Positions 1-7,993 of a DNA stretch of 42,808 nucleotides are shown here, piece after piece. Numbering within the stretch: position 1 is the stretch's first letter; the number at the start of each line of letters is the position of its first letter. This DNA comes from an uncultured Bacteroidales bacterium. GTDB taxonomy: Bacteria > Bacteroidota > Bacteroidia > Bacteroidales > WCHB1-69. The notes below the pieces were generated by a model, which saw nothing but the letters and a program-made list of their open reading frames with translations, ran no database searches and was not told the origin of the DNA. The DNA is taken from assembly GCA_905235135.1 (NCBI GenBank), contig CAJOKR010000019.1, forward strand, positions 1 through 42,808. The letters run 5' to 3'. Position numbers and translations under genes: made by a program.

Positions 1-118
1 TGTGACCGAGCAGGTTGAGGAGGAGGAGAATGCCCAGGAACTCATCGATGCGATGAAGTGCGTCGGCGATGACAAGGCTGCCTTCTTCATGTTCGACAAA
101 GGCCTCTCCAAACGCTAA
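1..118 (+). CDS. C-terminal fragment of an unknown protein
   Basis: The reading frame is open from the window edge (first full codon at base 2) to a TAA at 116-118 and gives 38 residues, with an acidic stretch (EQVEEEEN) and a basic end (LSKR). A rho-independent terminator follows directly, which supports this being a real gene end. Too little is present to name a family. Confidence 0.55.
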   Translation, partial: VTEQVEEEENAQELIDAMKCVGDDKAAFFMFDKGLSKR

Positions 119-140
119 CTGCAAAAAAATGTTCTACAAA

Positions 141-184
141 AAAAAACTTTTGCCTGGCACTGAATGTCGGGCAAAAGTTTTTTT
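141..184 (+). terminator. Rho-independent terminator
   Basis: An A-rich left arm ending in acttttgcc (about 141-154) pairs with ggcaaaagt (from 170), followed by a run of seven T. The A/T flanks are symmetric, so it may end transcription from both the plus-strand gene on its left and the minus-strand sigma operon on its right. Confidence 0.8.
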
Positions 185-270
185 ATAGCGCTGGATTCCC
201 TTGGTGGATGTCTGTGCGTTTCTACTGTTGGACAGTTCTTTGCGAATGGCACCGTCTTTGCGCGTGGTGG

Positions 271-657
271 CTATGTCCGTCGCCACGTCGCTTCGCCGCG
301 ATCACAGATCTTCCGCACCAACCCCGTGACACACAGACTCATAAAGCAGATGATCAGCAGTAGAATCACTTTCGGGAAGAGGGGAAACATCGTGGGAGCC
401 TCGATGGTTATCCCGGCGGGGAGGAGCCATTGCGGGTGCAACAGGACGAGCACCATGCCGATGGCGCCGGTGACGATGCCCGAGATGAACACGGCCACCA
501 TCATCCGGCGGTAACGGCGGGTCTGCGCCTCGCGGTACTGCTTCGCGTACTCCGCTGCCGCCAATTTCTTGGAAAGTTTTTCCATATATTCGTTGCGGTC
601 GCCCATGTCCGGCTGGTATTGGGCGAATAATTCTTCTATGGTGGTCTTCTCTTTCAT
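271..657 (-). CDS. Small two-helix membrane protein of the ECF sigma operon
   Basis: 128 residues. The N-terminal half is charged and cytoplasmic-looking (EKLSKKLAAAEYAKQYREAQ, about residues 26-45). Two strongly hydrophobic segments follow, at about 52-75 and 93-115, with a basic C-terminus. Its ATG overlaps the sigma factor stop in an ATGA arrangement, so the two are translationally coupled. Position and topology are those of an anti-sigma or sigma-modulating membrane protein, but no anti-sigma domain (ZAS motif, FecR) is visible, so that role is inference from context only. Confidence 0.7.
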   Translation of the reverse strand: MKEKTTIEELFAQYQPDMGDRNEYMEKLSKKLAAAEYAKQYREAQTRRYRRMMVAVFISGIVTGAIGMVLVLLHPQWLLPAGITIEAPTMFPLFPKVILLLIICFMSLCVTGLVRKICDRGEATWRRT

Positions 658-1133
658 CGTTCCAATATTTGTCTAAGTTTAACTCTCCCTCTCGAAAGCT
701 GCTGCTTCACAGCCAATTGGGAACCTCCCGTGATTTTCGCGATCTCCTTCACGGAGTAGCCGCTGACGTAGAACAGCAGGATGGCGCTCTTCTCCTTCAG
801 CGGCAGCGTGCCGATAGCCTCGTACAGTTCCTGGTATTGGAAGGCGTCGTCGGCACCCGGACCGCCCGGCATCTGCTCCGCCGCGTCCAAGTCCGTCCGG
901 CGGTTCCACCCCGACCGCTGGTGGTCGAGGAAGGTGTTGTAGGCGATCTTGAAGAGCCACGTGGCGAACTTAGCCCGCTCCACGAACCGCTCCATCGCGA
1001 TGTACGCCTTCACCATCGCCTCCTGCGCGATGTCCTCCGCCTCCATCCGGTCGCCCTCACACAGGGCAAGCAGGAATCTCCGCAAAGACTCCTGCTCTTC
1101 CGAAATTAAGGCTATGAATTGTTCTCGCTCCAT
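654..1133 (-). CDS. ECF-type RNA polymerase sigma factor
   Basis: 159 residues, the usual size of an extracytoplasmic-function sigma-70 factor. Region 2 is visible at about residues 16-74, with the core-binding and -10 motif helices around EDIAQEAMVKAYIAMERF and ATWLFKIAYNTFLDHQR. Region 4 is at about 104-157, with a helix-turn-helix at YSVKEIAKITGGSQLAVKQQ. Regions 1.1 and 3 are absent, as expected. It lies 8 bp downstream of a DUF6249-type membrane protein and overlaps the following small membrane protein by 4 bp, so the three form an operon that probably senses an envelope or surface state. The specific signal and regulon cannot be read from the sequence. Confidence 0.93.
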   Translation of the reverse strand: MEREQFIALISEEQESLRRFLLALCEGDRMEAEDIAQEAMVKAYIAMERFVERAKFATWLFKIAYNTFLDHQRSGWNRRTDLDAAEQMPGGPGADDAFQYQELYEAIGTLPLKEKSAILLFYVSGYSVKEIAKITGGSQLAVKQQLSRGRVKLRQILER

Positions 1134-1141
1134 CAGTGCGA

Positions 1142-1594
1142 TTATTGCTGTTCTTTCAACTGTTTCTCTTCGGCCTCGATCTCACCGCTCAGCTGTTTTT
1201 TCGACACCAAGTAGTAGATGAGGAACGCCAAGCCCACGGCCAACATGATTCCGCCGCAGAAGATGCCGTTTTCTTTGTTGCCGAAAAGGACCATTCCGCA
1301 GAGGTGAGGAATGAGGACTGCAAGGCCCATCAACGTCATAAAACCGCCGGTGAGGACGTTATCTAACAGTTTCTGTTTGATGGTTTTATGCGAGGTGCTC
1401 GACACATTCAGCTTCTTCATTACCTCGGCAGGGTCGAGGTCGGGGTGTTTCTCCATCATCGCCATCAAAATTTCCGTCTGTTTGTCGATTTCGTGGTTCT
1501 TGCGTTTGTTGGTCAGCCACACAATCATCAGCGGCAGCACCACGCAACAGCCGATTGCTATGATGATTATCATTATGGTTCCTAAAGTATCCAT
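1142..1594 (-). CDS. DUF6249-like membrane protein, first gene of the sigma operon
   Basis: 150 residues. An N-terminal membrane helix (about 6-28) is followed by a charged cytoplasmic segment with a run that recalls DUF6249 proteins of Bacteroidetes (a short helix ending in EILMAMMEKHPDLDPAEVMK, about 41-60). Two further membrane helices follow at about 82-103 and 111-128, with a basic/glutamine-rich tail. DUF6249 genes are commonly found next to ECF sigma genes in this phylum. It probably acts as a membrane partner of the sigma factor encoded 8 bp downstream. The family assignment is from memory of the pattern. Confidence 0.7.
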   Translation of the reverse strand: MDTLGTIMIIIIAIGCCVVLPLMIVWLTNKRKNHEIDKQTEILMAMMEKHPDLDPAEVMKKLNVSSTSHKTIKQKLLDNVLTGGFMTLMGLAVLIPHLCGMVLFGNKENGIFCGGIMLAVGLAFLIYYLVSKKQLSGEIEAEEKQLKEQQ

Positions 1595-1750
1595 GACTTT
1601 AATTTTTTAAGGTTATACATTTCCGTTATTTACCGAATCGATTCAACTGTTAAACGAACCTATAGGGGGAAAGGTGACATGGGGGAGAAAAAAAGTTGTC
1701 GGTTTGTGTTTATTGCTTGTTAATTAACGAGTTACATGGTTAGAACTGTT

Positions 1751-3280
1751 CTACGGATTCTCTTTACGAAACAGCAATATCGGCACGAACGTCGCCCATA
1801 GGGTGAGGCCGGTTTGGACGTCGAGGGTGTTTTCCACCAACATGGAGAGGAACATCATGGTGATGAAGGCGAAATAGACGAAGGTAATCCGTTTTTTCAT
1901 CGCAGCGAAAGGATAAACCAGCAGGAACCATAAATAGAGCACGGGGATGATGCCGGCGGCGAGCCAATAGGTGAGGAACTGGTTGTGGCTGCCGCGCCCC
2001 GGCCGCTTGCCCGCGATGGGCGAATGCTGCGCCTCTAACTGCTGGTCGAGTGCCGTCCGCTGGTTTCCGATGCCGATCCCGAACAGCCAATGCTCGCGGA
2101 TGACCTGCCACGATGCCCGCCAAAGCTCCACCCGCTCCAACAGCGACGATTCGCAGATGAATCCGTATTTCCCATACAGCGTGAACCCGAAGTAGGTCTC
2201 GTATAACGCCCGCCGCAGACTGGCCTTCCGGGTGTAATAGACGTTGGCGTTGTGGTTTTCGATGTTGCGGATGTCTTCGTCGCTGAGGCTCATCACGGCG
2301 GCGGAATCCTTTCGCAGACCGAGCGAGTTGAGATAGCGCACCAAGGTGGCGGAGGTCAGCCCGTCGTAAACCGAGTCTGAACGCATCGCCCAAGCGGTCT
2401 GCAACTCCTTTTTGCACACGTAGTTGCCAATATAATGGCCGTTTTCCACCATCGGATCCTTCTCGAACGTGTAAGGGTTTCCCGAGGCAGTCAGCGCGGT
2501 GCGGTCGGGAGCGGGATCCTTCACGTGGAAATAGTCGAAAGTGATATAGGCAGTGTAAGCAATAATGGCGGTCAGTAACAGCGTGAGGGTTCCGCCCAGA
2601 ACCCGTTTCTTCTTGTTATCTTTTTGGTTTACAATAAGATGTATGATGTAACAGAGTGCGACAACCATCAAAATCACAATGCCGGACAGCGTTTGGCTGT
2701 ACAGCAGATAAAACAGCAGTAGAAGGCTGATTATTAGACAGATGATTTGAATAGTCGGACTTTTTTCCTGCGAACTGGTTAGACAGTGAACGCAAAAGAT
2801 GATGGAGAGGGTCACGCAGAGGCTGAAGCGGATATGGTCGATGAAGCGCGACATCTCCCGGAAGTTGCTGAGCGTGTGGGTTTGTGCGTATCCGAAATTC
2901 CAGCAGCAGCCGAAGAGGGTGGCCAGCACGAACGTCCCGAAAATCCACCGTAATTCCTTGTTGTCGAACGGTTTGGAGGTGATGACCACGATAGGGGAGA
3001 GGAGGAACGGGAGTTTGCTGAGCATCTCGTTGCCCGCTGCACCCCAATCGGTGGCGTGAATGAGGCCGATGGCATAGACGAGGTAGAAGGCGGAGAACCA
3101 GAGTCCCTGCTGGTTTTTGCGCAGCCGTATCCGCTTTTCTTTCCAATTCCATTCAGCTAACCAATTGAGCAGCAGCAGGAAGGGCGCCAGTCCCATGAGG
3201 AAGTGCGACAACGGAATGGCGGCCGCAACCGTGAGGGTGCCGAGCAGGTAGAAGGTCTGATGGAATCGAGTGCGGCTCAT
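1751..3280 (-). CDS. O-antigen ligase-like (Wzy_C) polytopic membrane protein
   Basis: 509 residues with about ten hydrophobic segments and a large periplasmic loop (about 250-400) before the last helices. The Wzy_C/WaaL signature is seen in FGIGIGNQRTALD (about 403-415), followed by a His in GSHNQFLTYWLAAGIIPVLY. Members of this superfamily join or polymerise surface glycans at the periplasmic face of the inner membrane. Whether this one is a lipid-A-core ligase, a polymerase or a protein O-oligosaccharyltransferase cannot be decided here: no other glycan genes are adjacent. It starts 3 bp after the stop of the S41 protease and is the last gene of a four-gene minus-strand operon. Confidence 0.82.
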   Translation of the reverse strand: MSRTRFHQTFYLLGTLTVAAAIPLSHFLMGLAPFLLLLNWLAEWNWKEKRIRLRKNQQGLWFSAFYLVYAIGLIHATDWGAAGNEMLSKLPFLLSPIVVITSKPFDNKELRWIFGTFVLATLFGCCWNFGYAQTHTLSNFREMSRFIDHIRFSLCVTLSIIFCVHCLTSSQEKSPTIQIICLIISLLLLFYLLYSQTLSGIVILMVVALCYIIHLIVNQKDNKKKRVLGGTLTLLLTAIIAYTAYITFDYFHVKDPAPDRTALTASGNPYTFEKDPMVENGHYIGNYVCKKELQTAWAMRSDSVYDGLTSATLVRYLNSLGLRKDSAAVMSLSDEDIRNIENHNANVYYTRKASLRRALYETYFGFTLYGKYGFICESSLLERVELWRASWQVIREHWLFGIGIGNQRTALDQQLEAQHSPIAGKRPGRGSHNQFLTYWLAAGIIPVLYLWFLLVYPFAAMKKRITFVYFAFITMMFLSMLVENTLDVQTGLTLWATFVPILLFRKENP

Positions 3281-3283
3281 GGC

Positions 3284-4927
3284 CTATTTTTTCGGCGAGA
3301 GAATTTCGCGGTAGCGGCTCGGATTGAGCAGCACGCTCTTGGCGGCTTCGATGTCGCGGTCGTGGTGCAGGCTGTTGACAAGCTTGCCGGTGCTGAAATA
3401 GTAGCGCGAGACGATCTCCTGCGTGAGGGCGCGGGAAATCTCGGACTTCTGCGTGGTAAGTTCTTGTGTCTTAAGGTTTTCGATCTGTGATTTCAGCTGG
3501 TTGTAGGCGGTCTGGATGCCGGAGAAGGAGTTGTCATCTTCGGCGGCCGTCTTCAAATCTTCCAGCTTTTTTTCCATTTCGGTCGTGTATTCGTACTTTT
3601 TCACGTTGAGGAATTGCAGAAACTCGTTGTAGATGGCATCATCCACGACAAAATTCTCCGCTTCGGGGATAGTTTCGTGTTTCGCGCGGTAGTCGTTGGC
3701 GAAATCGAAAATGGCTTGGTCCTCGATGAGCGCGGTCAGGATGTCGGGAACCTTTTCATCGGCAACGGGCACATCGGGTTCCACACCGCCCTTGTCATAG
3801 ACCGTTCTGCCATTTTTCGTTTTATACGCAACAGCTAATGAATCAGGAATTTTGTAGCCGCCCTTGGTGGTGTCGCGGTCGAAGTATTCGATGTTTTGCA
3901 CGCAGCGGCCGCTGGGGATGTAGTATTTCGAAACAGTGACCTTCATGCTGGTGTTGTAGTCCATGGAATAGACTTTCTGCACAAGGCCCTTGCCGAAGGA
4001 TTTCTTGCCGACGATGACGGCGCGGTCGAGGTCCTGCAGGGTACCGGAGACGATTTCGGAGGCTGAAGCGCTGTGTTCGTTGACCAAAACCACGATGGGA
4101 ATATCGGCATCGGCGGCCTCGTTGCGGGTACTATAGATGCGGTTCATCTCCGGAATCTTACCTTTGGTTTCCACCACCTTAACATCCTTACCCACAAAGA
4201 GATCGATAATATTGACGGCCTCACCGAGTAAACCGCCGCCGTTGTCACGCAGGTCGATGATAAGGTACTCCATACCCTCCTCTTTGAGCTTCTTGAAGGC
4301 ATCATAAACCTCTTGACCGGCGTTTTCGAGGAACTGGTTGAGTTTAATATAGCCCACCTTGTCGCCGAGAAGACCGGACCAGGGGATGTTGGGTTGTTTC
4401 ACCTTCTCGCGTTTCACCTTGAAAGAGAGGTTTTTGCCATCGGTTGGACGGAAAACGTCCACGGTGTAGGTGCTGCCGGGTTGTCCGCGCATGGCGAGCA
4501 TGAGGGCCTCAATGTCGCGGCTCTCCGACGACTGTCCGTTGATTTTGAGGATGCGGTCGCCGACGCGCAGACCGGCCTTCACGGAAGGGCCGTCGCCCAC
4601 TATGTCAACGATAACCGGTTGTTTGTCAATGACTTTCAGGGTAACATCCACATCGCCCGATTCGCCAGCATTCAACATGCGGTAAGTCTCGATTTCGCCC
4701 TCGTTGTAATAGACGGTGTAGGGGTCGAGGCTCAGCAGCATGGCCTTGATGGCGGTCTGGGTGAGTTCCCCAGGGGAGATTTCGTCGGCGTATTTGTCGT
4801 TCAGCTCGTTGAGCACGCTGATGAAAATATCGACATTTTTGACGATTTCAAAGTCGTTTTGGGCGGAAATGCCGCTAAAAAGCCCAATGATTGCGATGAA
4901 AAATGCAGTTATAATGGTTTTTCTCAT
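3284..4927 (-). CDS. S41 family carboxyl-terminal processing peptidase
   Basis: 547 residues from the ATG at 4927. An in-frame TTG lies two codons upstream but is less likely. A signal peptide occupies about 1-22 (ends GISAQ). A PDZ domain lies at about 88-175 and the S41 protease core at about 185-400. The catalytic Ser is in HSASASEIVSG (about Ser 288) and the Lys in SFGKG (about Lys 313). Their spacing of 25 residues is the same as in known CTP proteases. A helical C-terminal extension follows. Such enzymes act in the periplasm and trim or degrade envelope proteins. The start lies 9 bp after the beta-barrel gene stop; there is no strong Shine-Dalgarno, as is usual in this phylum. Confidence 0.93.
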   Translation of the reverse strand: MRKTIITAFFIAIIGLFSGISAQNDFEIVKNVDIFISVLNELNDKYADEISPGELTQTAIKAMLLSLDPYTVYYNEGEIETYRMLNAGESGDVDVTLKVIDKQPVIVDIVGDGPSVKAGLRVGDRILKINGQSSESRDIEALMLAMRGQPGSTYTVDVFRPTDGKNLSFKVKREKVKQPNIPWSGLLGDKVGYIKLNQFLENAGQEVYDAFKKLKEEGMEYLIIDLRDNGGGLLGEAVNIIDLFVGKDVKVVETKGKIPEMNRIYSTRNEAADADIPIVVLVNEHSASASEIVSGTLQDLDRAVIVGKKSFGKGLVQKVYSMDYNTSMKVTVSKYYIPSGRCVQNIEYFDRDTTKGGYKIPDSLAVAYKTKNGRTVYDKGGVEPDVPVADEKVPDILTALIEDQAIFDFANDYRAKHETIPEAENFVVDDAIYNEFLQFLNVKKYEYTTEMEKKLEDLKTAAEDDNSFSGIQTAYNQLKSQIENLKTQELTTQKSEISRALTQEIVSRYYFSTGKLVNSLHHDRDIEAAKSVLLNPSRYREILSPKK

Positions 4928-4936
4928 AATCAATAG

Positions 4937-5704
4937 TTAACGTTGCCTCCCTATCTTTTTCCCGAAATTAAACGAAAGATATCCGGTGAGGTAGAATTTT
5001 TTGGCGGGGTTGAAGGCCATCTGCTGGATGAACGGGAAAATCATCTGGATTTGCAGTCCGATTTCGAGGGCCGTGAGTTTGTAGTCGTTTTTGGCTAAGT
5101 CGAATACGAGGCCAGTCTTAGCGTAGAATCCAGGCCGGAAGATGGTCTGCGAGATGCCGTGGTAGAGCCGGGCGCCGCCGAGAATATTGTTGAGGTTGTG
5201 CTTTTCGGGGTCATATCGCACGATCTCGGAAAAGCCGGTGTTGTAATTGAGCACTTCCACGTAGTTGGGGATGCCGATGCCGAGGGCGGGACCCACGGAC
5301 AGATTGTAGCTCACCTGCACGCCACCCCAATAGGGCTTCAGGTGAAGAGTGCGCTGGTAGCCGTAGCCAGCCTGCAGGAAAAACAGCGTGTAGAGCTGCC
5401 CGTAGCGGATGGGGCGCACGTTGTCGTAGAAAGCATTGATGGAGCGGATGGATTTTGGGTGCTTGTTGAGCATGAACTGTATCTCCCAGAAATGCTTGTT
5501 GTAGAGGTCTGGGGTGCGGCCGTGTTGGAAGCCGCCGCCGAAGCCCGCCGTGTTAGCGAAAATCTGGAAATTCCACTCCTTGTCGGTCACGTCATGGTAG
5601 TACTCCCCGACATTTTGGGCGACCGACAACAAAGAAGCAGCCGCCAACAGCAAGGTCAGCAGCGCTTTTTTCGGGTTTGGTCGCCGTTTGTCGGTTTTCC
5701 GCAT
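4937..5704 (-). CDS. Predicted outer-membrane beta-barrel protein
   Basis: 255 residues. The chosen start (ATG at 5704) gives a basic N-terminus, a hydrophobic signal segment at about 14-27 and a cleavage region at SVAQN. The same frame stays open upstream to 5884, but that stretch is better read in another frame as a small lipoprotein. The mature part has alternating aromatic/hydrophobic strands (YGQLYTLFFLQAGYGYQRTL; GVQVSYNLSVGPALGIGI) and ends in a strand-like KKFYLTGYLSFNFGKK, all consistent with an outer-membrane barrel. No named family was recognised. It sits between the small lipoprotein (11 bp gap) and the S41 protease (9 bp gap). Confidence 0.8.
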   Translation of the reverse strand: MRKTDKRRPNPKKALLTLLLAAASLLSVAQNVGEYYHDVTDKEWNFQIFANTAGFGGGFQHGRTPDLYNKHFWEIQFMLNKHPKSIRSINAFYDNVRPIRYGQLYTLFFLQAGYGYQRTLHLKPYWGGVQVSYNLSVGPALGIGIPNYVEVLNYNTGFSEIVRYDPEKHNLNNILGGARLYHGISQTIFRPGFYAKTGLVFDLAKNDYKLTALEIGLQIQMIFPFIQQMAFNPAKKFYLTGYLSFNFGKKIGRQR

Positions 5705-5715
5705 GGAAGTGCGGA

Positions 5716-5856
5716 TTAGTCGATGTTGTCCGGGGTTTGGGCCGGCATGTTGTACGAATAGTGGCCGTAAGCGGCGCATTTGTGCTGGGTGTCGCAGGCG
5801 GAGAACACGAAGACAACACCCATAAGCATGATGGCTAATGCAATGATTTTCTTCAT
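5716..5856 (-). CDS. 46-residue lipoprotein, first gene of the envelope operon
   Basis: Reading from the ATG at 5856 gives a typical lipoprotein signal (MKKIIALAIMLMGVVFVFSA) followed by Cys 21, then DTQHKCAAYGHYSYNMPAQT and a short tail ending in NID before TAA at 5716-5718. A -7 box lies 25 bp upstream. The mature peptide of 26 residues has a second Cys and several Tyr/His. It overlaps an out-of-phase N-terminal extension of the beta-barrel gene and is easily missed by gene callers. Being at the head of the operon suggests a shared envelope role. No family function is known to me. Confidence 0.78.
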   Translation of the reverse strand: MKKIIALAIMLMGVVFVFSACDTQHKCAAYGHYSYNMPAQTPDNID

Positions 5857-5881
5857 CTTTTCTATTTTTTGATTCAAACGG

Positions 5882-5889
5882 CAAAGATA
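5882..5889 (-). promoter_or_regulatory. -7 promoter box for the envelope operon
   Basis: On the minus strand this reads TATCTTTG, a perfect match to TAnnTTTG, 25 bp upstream of the lipoprotein ATG at 5856. No good -33 TTTG was found at the expected distance. It is back to back with a second perfect box for the plus-strand gene. Confidence 0.7.
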
Positions 5890-5945
5890 CGATTTTATTG
5901 GATTGGTTTAATATTTTTTTTCTCGTACGACTTTGTCAAAAAGTG

Positions 5946-5953
5946 TATCTTTG
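5946..5953 (+). promoter_or_regulatory. -7 promoter box for the 239-residue lipoprotein gene
   Basis: TATCTTTG matches TAnnTTTG exactly, 22 bp upstream of the ATG at 5976, giving a predicted leader of about 15-18 nt. Confidence 0.7.
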
Positions 5954-5975
5954 CACCCAATTTTAATCTGACGAT

Positions 5976-6695
5976 ATGAAGTTTATCCGACACATCCAGT
6001 TGCTCCTGCTTGCACTCCTTTCCGTTGCGGCAATTTCCTGCAACACTGGAGAGGGTTCCGGCGGCACTGGCGCCATCGAAGGCACCGTCTATAAGGTGCT
6101 GCATCCCGACGACAACTACAATCTGGAGACCGACACCATCTTAGCCGCCAAGGAGGATGTCTTCCTCGTTTACGGCACGCAGGATTTTTACGGCGATGAC
6201 GAAGAAACCGACCATACGGGATTCTACCGTTTTGACTACCTGCGCCCCGGCACCTACACCGTCTATGCCTATTCGGAGTTGGCGAGCGGCGAGCGAGTTG
6301 CGGTCCCGCAAACGGTTGAAGTTCAGCGCGGTAAGACGACCACTGTGCCCGATATCTACATCCACGACGGCAAAGCTTACGGCACCTCGATGGTGAAGGG
6401 CCATGTGTGGGCGTATTATATCGACAAGAACGGCAACGTGATTTCGCAGGGTTGGGCCTACGGACTGCGTATGTTCATCCAGCGGCAGGGCGAGGATTTC
6501 CCTTGCGACGACGTGCGCGCCGGCCTTGACGGTATGTTTGCCTTCCAGAAACTCACCCCCGGAAACTATACCGTGTTCACCTTCAGCGAAGACGAGGACG
6601 AAATCCCCTCCGTGGTCGCCAAAACCATCTCCGTGCCCGAACCCGACCAGATATACATGTTCCCTGACACGTTCAGGGTGAATATCAGGCCATAA
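5976..6695 (+). CDS. Lipoprotein with two carboxypeptidase-regulatory-like domains
   Basis: 239 residues. The lipoprotein signal ends in SVAAISC (Cys 22), followed by a Gly/Ser-rich linker. Two beta-sandwich repeats follow, each with a 'GxFxFxxLxPGxYTVxxxS' pattern: HTGFYRFDYLRPGTYTVYAY (about 87-106) and GMFAFQKLTPGNYTVFTFSE (about 187-206). This is the signature of CarboxypepD_reg-like/SdrD-B-like folds. Probably a surface or periplasmic lipoprotein; no enzymatic residues are visible. Its TAA stop (6693-6695) runs straight into a heptamer tract. Confidence 0.8.
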   Translation: MKFIRHIQLLLLALLSVAAISCNTGEGSGGTGAIEGTVYKVLHPDDNYNLETDTILAAKEDVFLVYGTQDFYGDDEETDHTGFYRFDYLRPGTYTVYAYSELASGERVAVPQTVEVQRGKTTTVPDIYIHDGKAYGTSMVKGHVWAYYIDKNGNVISQGWAYGLRMFIQRQGEDFPCDDVRAGLDGMFAFQKLTPGNYTVFTFSEDEDEIPSVVAKTISVPEPDQIYMFPDTFRVNIRP

Positions 6696-6733
6696 GATGG
6701 AAGATGGAAGATGGAAGATGTAAGATGGAAGAC
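6695..6733 (+). repeat. Heptamer tandem tract (gatggaa)
   Basis: About five consecutive 7-bp units of the form gatggaa, one altered to gatgtaa, starting at the last base of the upstream stop codon. It is one of many 7-bp-period spacers in this window. Confidence 0.75.
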
Positions 6734-6797
6734 TTGAGACTTATTTGAACTTTCTGAGGCAAAGATAATCCAAAAGAGGAATTTTGAATATACGAAG

Positions 6798-7202
6798 ATG
6801 AAAAGAATAATCGTTTTAATAATTTGTGCATTGTTTTGTGTGTCAGCTTCTTACGGGCAAGAAAGTGATAAGAAGGAGTTGAGGAAGAATACCACGGTTA
6901 AGACCTGGAAGACCCCGGTGAAGGGTACCAAATATTTGGACCACGTCACGAAATATGATGCGAAGGGGCGCAAGTCCGAGGAAATTGAGTACAACGGCTC
7001 GGGCATGAGGGCGCGGGTGACCTACGAGTACGACGCGAACGACCGTGTGGTGCGCGAGGTGGTCTATGACGAGCACAACAAGCCCTACCGCATCCACAAG
7101 ATTGAGTACAACGCCGACGGCACCAAGAAGCGGCAGCTGAACTATAATACCAAAGGTAACCTGCTTTCAGTCAGGGAGTACGAATATATCCGCGCCAAGT
7201 GA
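6798..7202 (+). CDS. Small secreted protein with Tyr-rich beta repeats
   Basis: 134 residues. The signal peptide ends at about SYGQ (residues 18-21). The rest is a repeat of about 18-20 residues with the pattern Y-(D/N)-x-x-G/D-R-(K/V)-x-x-E-x-x-Y, seen in KYDAKGRKSEEIEYNGSG, YEYDANDRVVREVVYDEHNK and IEYNADGTKKRQLNYNTKGN. This resembles YD-type or MORN-like strand repeats of secreted proteins. It overlaps the VTC gene by 1 bp (TGATG), so it is the first gene of that operon and may be an envelope partner of the polyphosphate system. Confidence 0.75.
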   Translation: MKRIIVLIICALFCVSASYGQESDKKELRKNTTVKTWKTPVKGTKYLDHVTKYDAKGRKSEEIEYNGSGMRARVTYEYDANDRVVREVVYDEHNKPYRIHKIEYNADGTKKRQLNYNTKGNLLSVREYEYIRAK

Positions 7203-7993
7203 TGGAACCTTTGGAAAGCATCCTCCAGCAGATAGAACCCATCTCCTTGCAGGCGATGGGCAGCGTGAAGCTGATGAACCGCGTGGACAGCAAGTTTCCA
7301 ACTAACATGGAAACGCTGTTGCGTATGGCTCCGCTGTGGAGGGAGCATTTCTATGTGCAAGAGAATGAGGGACAGCGCATTGCGAATTACAGGTCGCTCT
7401 ATTTCGACACCCCCGATGCCCTTACCTACACGATGCATCATAACCGCAGACTGAAACGGCAAAAAGTGCGTCAGCGCATCTATGTGGAGTCCAATATCGC
7501 GTTTTTGGAGGTCAAAAACAAGAAAAACACCGGCCGTACCAAGAAAAAACGCATTCAGATTCCGATGGAACAGTGGGGCGATATCTATTCCGCTCCCGAA
7601 TCTGCCGATTTTATCCGTGAGAAGGTCTGGGTCACTGACCAGCCGCTGTCGCCGCGACTTGAAAACGCTTTCCAGCGCATCACGCTCGTGAACAAGGCCA
7701 AGACCGAGCGCATCACCATTGATTTCGGGATAACCTTCCATAACCATCTAAGTGGTTGTGATGCAGATGTTTCCGATTTGGTTATCATCGAGGTGAAACA
7801 GGATGGATCGCTGCATTCCAGATTCAAGGATATCCTTCGTGATGCTCATGTGCAGCAGAAGGGCTTGAGCAAGTACTGCCTCGGGATGCTTCTCACCGAC
7901 GAGCATCTCAAATACAACCGTTTCAAACAGAAAATACGGTACGTCAATAAGTTAACTGGTAAAAATTACATAATTAAATCGTTGGAACAATGA
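7202..7993 (+). CDS. VTC-domain polyphosphate polymerase-like protein
   Basis: 263 residues, starting at the ATG at 7202 (a GTG one codon earlier is less likely). Conserved tunnel residues of the VTC domain are visible in order: NRVDSKF (about 26-32), YRSLYFDTPD (about 63-72), RRLKRQKVRQRIYVES (about 81-96), AFLEVKNKKNTGRTKKKR (about 99-116), ERITIDFGI, and LVIIEVKQDG near 196-205. In yeast Vtc4 these basic and acidic residues bind phosphate, metal and nucleotide and make polyphosphate from ATP. In bacteria VTC genes usually sit beside DUF4956 membrane proteins, as here (ATGA overlap). Substrate specificity of the bacterial branch is not settled. Confidence 0.88.
   Translation: MEPLESILQQIEPISLQAMGSVKLMNRVDSKFPTNMETLLRMAPLWREHFYVQENEGQRIANYRSLYFDTPDALTYTMHHNRRLKRQKVRQRIYVESNIAFLEVKNKKNTGRTKKKRIQIPMEQWGDIYSAPESADFIREKVWVTDQPLSPRLENAFQRITLVNKAKTERITIDFGITFHNHLSGCDADVSDLVIIEVKQDGSLHSRFKDILRDAHVQQKGLSKYCLGMLLTDEHLKYNRFKQKIRYVNKLTGKNYIIKSLEQ

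Noticed and set aside
4313..4936. A 207-codon open frame on the plus strand
   Set aside because: Antisense to the S41 protease N-terminal half, which carries a recognisable signal peptide and PDZ domain.
5705..5884. A 60-residue N-terminal extension of the beta-barrel protein
   Set aside because: The extension is Arg/His-rich, lacks a signal peptide and overlaps the promoter side; the downstream ATG at 5704 gives a normal signal peptide and frees the region for the small lipoprotein.
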